Assembly (NCBI GenBank): GCA_964548165.1
Contig: CAZJQD010000023.1
Location: 40,965 to 58,368, forward strand
DNA: 17,404 bases
Reading direction: 5' to 3'
Source: CAZJQD01 sp964548165 [NCBI: uncultured bacterium]
Lineage (GTDB): Bacteria > UBA8481
Below the pieces are notes generated by a model. That model made no database searches. It saw nothing but the letters and a program-made list of their open reading frames with translations, and was not told where the DNA came from. The translations under genes were made by a program, and so were the position numbers. Position 1 is the first letter of the stretch. The number at the start of each line of letters is the position of its first letter. Shown one piece after another: positions 14,493 to 17,404 of the stretch.

Positions 14493-14936
14493 ATGCTCGT
14501 CCAGGCGATCGTTACTCCTGCCGTCCTCATCTCGGCCGCAGGGCTTCTCATCCTCGGGGTCGGCAACCGCTATGGGCGCATCCTGGACCGCATCCGCGCG
14601 CTCAATAGGGACATGCTCGACGCCGCAAACACTCACGATCGCGACGATCTGCGCGAGGACCGCGACCTCTTCGCACTCCGGGCTCGCCGCGCGCTCCTGG
14701 CGCTGACCCTCCTGCATAGCGCCGTCCTCTGCTTCGTCTTCGAATCCCTGCTCCTCGGCCTCATCTCGCTCTCGAGCCCTCCCTGGCTGGGTGCCCTGAG
14801 CGACGGCGTGGTGATGCTGGGCATCATCCTCTTCGGCGCCGCGTCCGTGGCGCTGGTCAGCGAGGCCCGGATCGCGTTCGAGACGATCAACCGCGAAACG
14901 AGCCGCACCGACCGCGCCCTGACGACGCGCCCATGA
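14493..14936 (+). CDS. DUF2721 family membrane protein
   Basis: The 147-aa protein carries the family signature near its start: TPAVLISAAGLLILGVGNRYGRILDRIRALNRD (about 8-40), a first membrane helix followed by the Asn-Arg-x-x-Arg-x-x-Asp-Arg pattern. A charged middle stretch (about 44-66) follows, then two further membrane helices (about 68-92 and 98-124) and a short polar tail. Length is usual for DUF2721. The family's function is unknown. The gene heads a three-gene plus-strand set with lemA (25 bp downstream) and the M48-like gene, which hints at a membrane-stress or envelope role, but only by context. The start is the first ATG and lies close behind a -10-like box, with AAGG only 2 nt before it. 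Confidence 0.88.
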   Translation: MLVQAIVTPAVLISAAGLLILGVGNRYGRILDRIRALNRDMLDAANTHDRDDLREDRDLFALRARRALLALTLLHSAVLCFVFESLLLGLISLSSPPWLGALSDGVVMLGIILFGAASVALVSEARIAFETINRETSRTDRALTTRP

Positions 14937-14961
14937 CCGGCGCCGACCAGCTGGCGGGAAC

Positions 14962-15504
14962 ATGATCCCCCTTGTCGCCGCGGTAGCCGCACTGGGCGCC
15001 GGCACGGCGATCCTCTACAACCGCCTCATCGCCGCCCGCAACCGCGCCGACGAGGCCCTCTCCCAGATCGATGTCCAGCTCACGCGCCGGCTCGATCTGA
15101 TCCCCTCGCTCGTGGCCACCGTCAGCGGCTACGCCGCGCACGAGAAGGTCACGCTCGAGCGCGCCATTCAAGCCCGCAATCGAGGCCTGGCCTCGAATCC
15201 CGAGGCAAGATACGCCCATGATGCGGAGGCGCGCGAGGCGATCCAGGGGCTCCTCGTCCTCGCCGAGTCCTACCCGGATCTCAAGGCCGACCAGCACTTC
15301 CTGATGCTCCAGGAGGAACTGACCTCGACCGAGAACCGCATCGCCTTCGCGCGGCAGTTCTATAACGACTCCGTCCGGATCTACAACACGCGGATTCAAT
15401 CGCTCCCGGGTCTCATCCTGGCACGGCCGCTCGGCCTCGAGCGCCGCGATCTCTTCGAAGCGCGCCCGGCCGCGGCGCCGACGATACAGTTCCCCGGGCG
15501 GTGA
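14962..15504 (+). CDS. lemA: LemA family membrane protein
   Basis: The 180-aa product has a single N-terminal membrane helix (about 2-20, mostly Ala/Leu/Val). It is followed by the LemA core: LYNRLIAARNRADEALSQIDVQLTRRLDLIPSLV (about 18-51), then SGYAAHEKVTLERAIQARN. The long helical bundle continues to LTSTENRIAFARQFYNDSVRIYNTRIQSLPGLILARPLGLERRDLFEA, where the family usually has FP-x-x-hh-A-x-x-h-G-F near its end. Length fits. LemA proteins are anchored with the helical domain outside the cytoplasm; their molecular role is unsettled. ATG 14962 has GGCGGGAA just before it. The stop shares bases with the GTG start of the M48-like gene (GTGA), so the two are translationally coupled, and LemA next to an HtpX/M48 protein is a recurrent arrangement. 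Confidence 0.92.
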   Translation: MIPLVAAVAALGAGTAILYNRLIAARNRADEALSQIDVQLTRRLDLIPSLVATVSGYAAHEKVTLERAIQARNRGLASNPEARYAHDAEAREAIQGLLVLAESYPDLKADQHFLMLQEELTSTENRIAFARQFYNDSVRIYNTRIQSLPGLILARPLGLERRDLFEARPAAAPTIQFPGR

Positions 15505-17108
15505 ACGTTTCGAGCCCGGCCAACCCCGGCTCCAGCAACTCCCCGCATGCGCAGGACACCCCCAATCTCCGGGACACCTTCGACCGCGAGCAGGCTCGAA
15601 GCCGGATCCGGATCGCCCTGCTGCTCATCCCGCTGACGCTTCTTCACATCCTCTTCTTCTCCTTCCTCATCGCCGCTCTTCCTCTTTTAACCGGATCCAT
15701 CGCGCTCTGGGAACTCTTCTTCTCCCGCGCCGGGTTCCTCACGATCGCCGGGCTCGGTATCGCCGCCGCGGCCTTCCACTACATCTTCTCGCGGGCCGTC
15801 ATCATGGAACACCTTCACTCCGGCATCCCGATCGAGAAGCCGGATCCCTTCGACGGTCGATACCGCCGCCTGCTCAATATCGTGGATGAACTCTCGATCG
15901 CGGCCGGCATCGAGGCGCCGGAGATCCACGTCGTCCCCTCGGTGGCCATCAACGCCTTCGCGCTCGAAGCGGCCGGCCGGCGGCGCCTCTACGTGACCCA
16001 GGGCTGCTTGTCTCTCCTGGACCGGGACGAGCTCCAGGGCGTCATCGCCCACGTGCTCGCGCATCTCTCGGCCGGAGACATCGCGGTCGGAACCCAGATG
16101 ATCGCCCTCGTGAACGTCATCGGGTTCGTCTCGGACGCCTCCGGAACGGATCGCATGATGGCCGTGACGGGCGCCCCCCGAGGGCTCCTGGCTCTGCTCG
16201 TTCTCCACCTCTCGTCCTTCTTTGCCGCCCTGGCCGCCGGCTTCCTCTGCTCCGTCATCAGTCGCAACCGCAAGCTCCTGGCCGATCAACTCGCGGTCGA
16301 GATCACGCGCCACCCGGAAGCCCTGGCGGCCGCGCTCTGGAAGATGCAGATCCGGGAGCGCACGCGCCTCCCGATCGCGTGCGACGAGGTGGGGCTCGTC
16401 TGCGTCGTACCCCCTCTCTACCGCGTCCTCGATCGATCCTCCGGCTTCTTCGGCTCGGTCTTCTCCGTTCATCCGCCGGTGACCGCCAGGATACTCCGGC
16501 TCTCGCGCTATCCGCTCGATGTGCTGGAATCGCGGCTTCGCGAGCCCGAGACGCCGGCGCGACGAGGCCCGGGCATTCCTCCCTCGCGATTCCTCGCCTG
16601 GGACGGCGCCGCGTGGCAGGGCCCCTTTCTGTTTGCCGAGCTGGCCGGAATCGGCTGGCTGACGCCAACCACCTGGATTTGTGCCGAGGGCGAAGTGCAG
16701 GCGAATCTCGTCGAGCAGGCCCCCTGGTTTCAGCGCTGGCTCCGCCGCCGCGCGGGCCTGGAGCCGAGCCCCCGCCACTGTCCCCGCTGCGGGGGATCCC
16801 TCGCCTATGATTACCTGGAAGAGACCCGGATCGAACGATGCGCGGTCTGCGGGGGAACGACCCTTGACCGTGATCGCATCCGAAAGATCCGCCTGCGACG
16901 CTCCAGAAAGCCCGCTCCTGACCCTTCCCCGGCTGTTTCGACGGAAGATGCCGCCCGGCCCGACCTGACCTGCCCCCGCTGCCGGGTGACGACCGCGCGA
17001 AAATTCTTTTCCTGTGAGCGCCCAATCATGATAGATGAGTGCCCCCGCTGCCGTCTTATCTACCTGGATCCCGGTGAGCTGGAAACACTGATCTCGAGAG
17101 GCTCCTGA
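15501..17108 (+). CDS. M48/HtpX-like membrane protein with degenerate protease site, GYF-like and TFIIB-type zinc-ribbon domains
   Basis: The 535-aa protein starts with two membrane helices (about 36-61 and 78-98) and an M48 peptidase domain. The expected HExxH reads H184-V-L-A-H188 ([14 protein letters not shown]), so the catalytic glutamate is replaced by V185. The downstream zinc-ligand motif, normally R-E-x-x-A-D, reads RKLLAD (257-262) with K258. [14 protein letters not shown] (321-334) marks the usual M48 end. A GYF_2-like unit follows (about 366-413: [17 protein letters not shown]...GWLTPTTW). Then come two zinc ribbons, C428-x2-C431...C447-x2-C450 and C491-x2-C494...C514-x2-C517, each ending in an L-D/E-x-x-x-h segment like zf-TFIIB. 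An inactive protease scaffold that binds unfolded or membrane partners is inferred. It starts at GTG 15501, overlapping the lemA stop; typA begins 5 nt after its stop. Confidence 0.88.
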   Translation: MNVSSPANPGSSNSPHAQDTPNLRDTFDREQARSRIRIALLLIPLTLLHILFFSFLIAALPLLTGSIALWELFFSRAGFLTIAGLGIAAAAFHYIFSRAVIMEHLHSGIPIEKPDPFDGRYRRLLNIVDELSIAAGIEAPEIHVVPSVAINAFALEAAGRRRLYVTQGCLSLLDRDELQGVIAHVLAHLSAGDIAVGTQMIALVNVIGFVSDASGTDRMMAVTGAPRGLLALLVLHLSSFFAALAAGFLCSVISRNRKLLADQLAVEITRHPEALAAALWKMQIRERTRLPIACDEVGLVCVVPPLYRVLDRSSGFFGSVFSVHPPVTARILRLSRYPLDVLESRLREPETPARRGPGIPPSRFLAWDGAAWQGPFLFAELAGIGWLTPTTWICAEGEVQANLVEQAPWFQRWLRRRAGLEPSPRHCPRCGGSLAYDYLEETRIERCAVCGGTTLDRDRIRKIRLRRSRKPAPDPSPAVSTEDAARPDLTCPRCRVTTARKFFSCERPIMIDECPRCRLIYLDPGELETLISRGS

Positions 17109-17113
17109 ATTTC

Positions 17114-17404
17114 ATGACGATTCCGATACGTAACGTTGCCATCATTGCGCATGTCGACCATGGCAAAACGACCCTCGTCGACGCCCTGCTCTCGCAGAGC
17201 GGCGCCTTCGGCCGGCATGCCGCCTCCGACCGGGTCATGGACTCGATGGACCTCGAGCGCGAGCGCGGGATCACGATCGCGGCCAAGAACTGCACCCTGA
17301 CCTGGGAGGGCATGACGATCAACATCGTCGATACCCCCGGCCACGCGGACTTCGGCGGCGAGGTCGAGCGCATCCTCTCGATGGTCGACGGCGCGCTGCT
17401 CCTC
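17114..17404 (+). CDS. typA: TypA/BipA translational GTPase, 5' part (runs off the window)
   Basis: Only the first 97 codons are present. The G domain begins at once: [21 protein letters not shown] with the P-loop G-x4-GKT (about 6-26). [19 protein letters not shown] (about 42-60) contains switch I with the conserved Thr, and [28 protein letters not shown] (about 70-97) holds the G3 DTPGH. The [12 protein letters not shown] and ADFGGEVER strings separate TypA/BipA from EF-G and LepA. TypA is a ribosome-associated GTPase linked to growth under stress and at low temperature and to 50S assembly. ATG 17114 lies 5 nt after the M48-like stop, so read-through transcription from the lemA set is likely. 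No strong Shine-Dalgarno is visible. Confidence 0.95.
   Translation, partial: MTIPIRNVAIIAHVDHGKTTLVDALLSQSGAFGRHAASDRVMDSMDLERERGITIAAKNCTLTWEGMTINIVDTPGHADFGGEVERILSMVDGALLL

Overview
The window comes from a GC-rich bacterium. HemW, TypA/BipA, LemA and DUF2721 genes all point to Bacteria. The unusual feature is a complete two-subunit type IIB DNA topoisomerase (Topo VI: top6B and top6A), an enzyme typical of archaea and plants and only sporadic in bacteria. I cannot fix the phylum; a poorly sampled, deep-branching lineage known mostly from metagenomes is plausible but is inference.

Layout. (1) 1-1824, plus strand: hemW begins directly at a GGAAAAT heptad repeat and is followed, with an ATGA overlap, by a multi-spanning membrane protein of unknown function carrying an internal duplication. 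(2) 1874-5244, plus strand: top6B and top6A, separated by a small cassette of about 455 bp. The cassette holds an S23-type four-helix-bundle gene and is bounded by inverted repeats that match at 26 of 30 positions. Its ends coincide with the top6B stop codon and the top6A start codon, and removing it would rejoin the two genes through an ATGA overlap. The same heptad repeat lies immediately before the hemW start. (3) 5308-6600, plus strand: a DUF2079-like membrane protein that looks short at its C-terminus and converges on the next block. (4) 14411 down to 6641, minus strand: a seven-gene surface-glycan cluster, read as FAD/NAD(P)-binding UGM/protoporphyrinogen-oxidase-like protein, SAM methyltransferase, ALG5-like GT2, PMT/GT39 transferase, second GT39-like transferase, membrane-anchored SGNH hydrolase, and a second GT2. 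Four of the six junctions overlap or are spaced by 2 nt or less. (5) 14493-17108, plus strand: DUF2721 membrane protein, LemA protein, and an M48/HtpX-like membrane protein that has lost its catalytic glutamate and gained GYF-like and TFIIB-like zinc-ribbon domains. (6) 17114 to the window end: start of typA/bipA.

How the parts fit. The glycan block combines polyprenyl-phosphate-sugar synthases (GT2) with membrane transferases that use such donors (GT39), so it probably builds or attaches a cell-surface glycan. LemA with an HtpX-like partner is a recurrent membrane-quality-control pairing, here with an apparently inactive protease domain. Top6A and Top6B would form the heterotetrameric topoisomerase; its ATPase subunit has a basic N-terminal tail and Arg in place of the usual switch lysine.

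No stretch over 300 bases lacks a gene. The longest gap, about 160 bp at 8365-8523, shows nothing I recognise. I found no tRNA, rRNA or CRISPR array.
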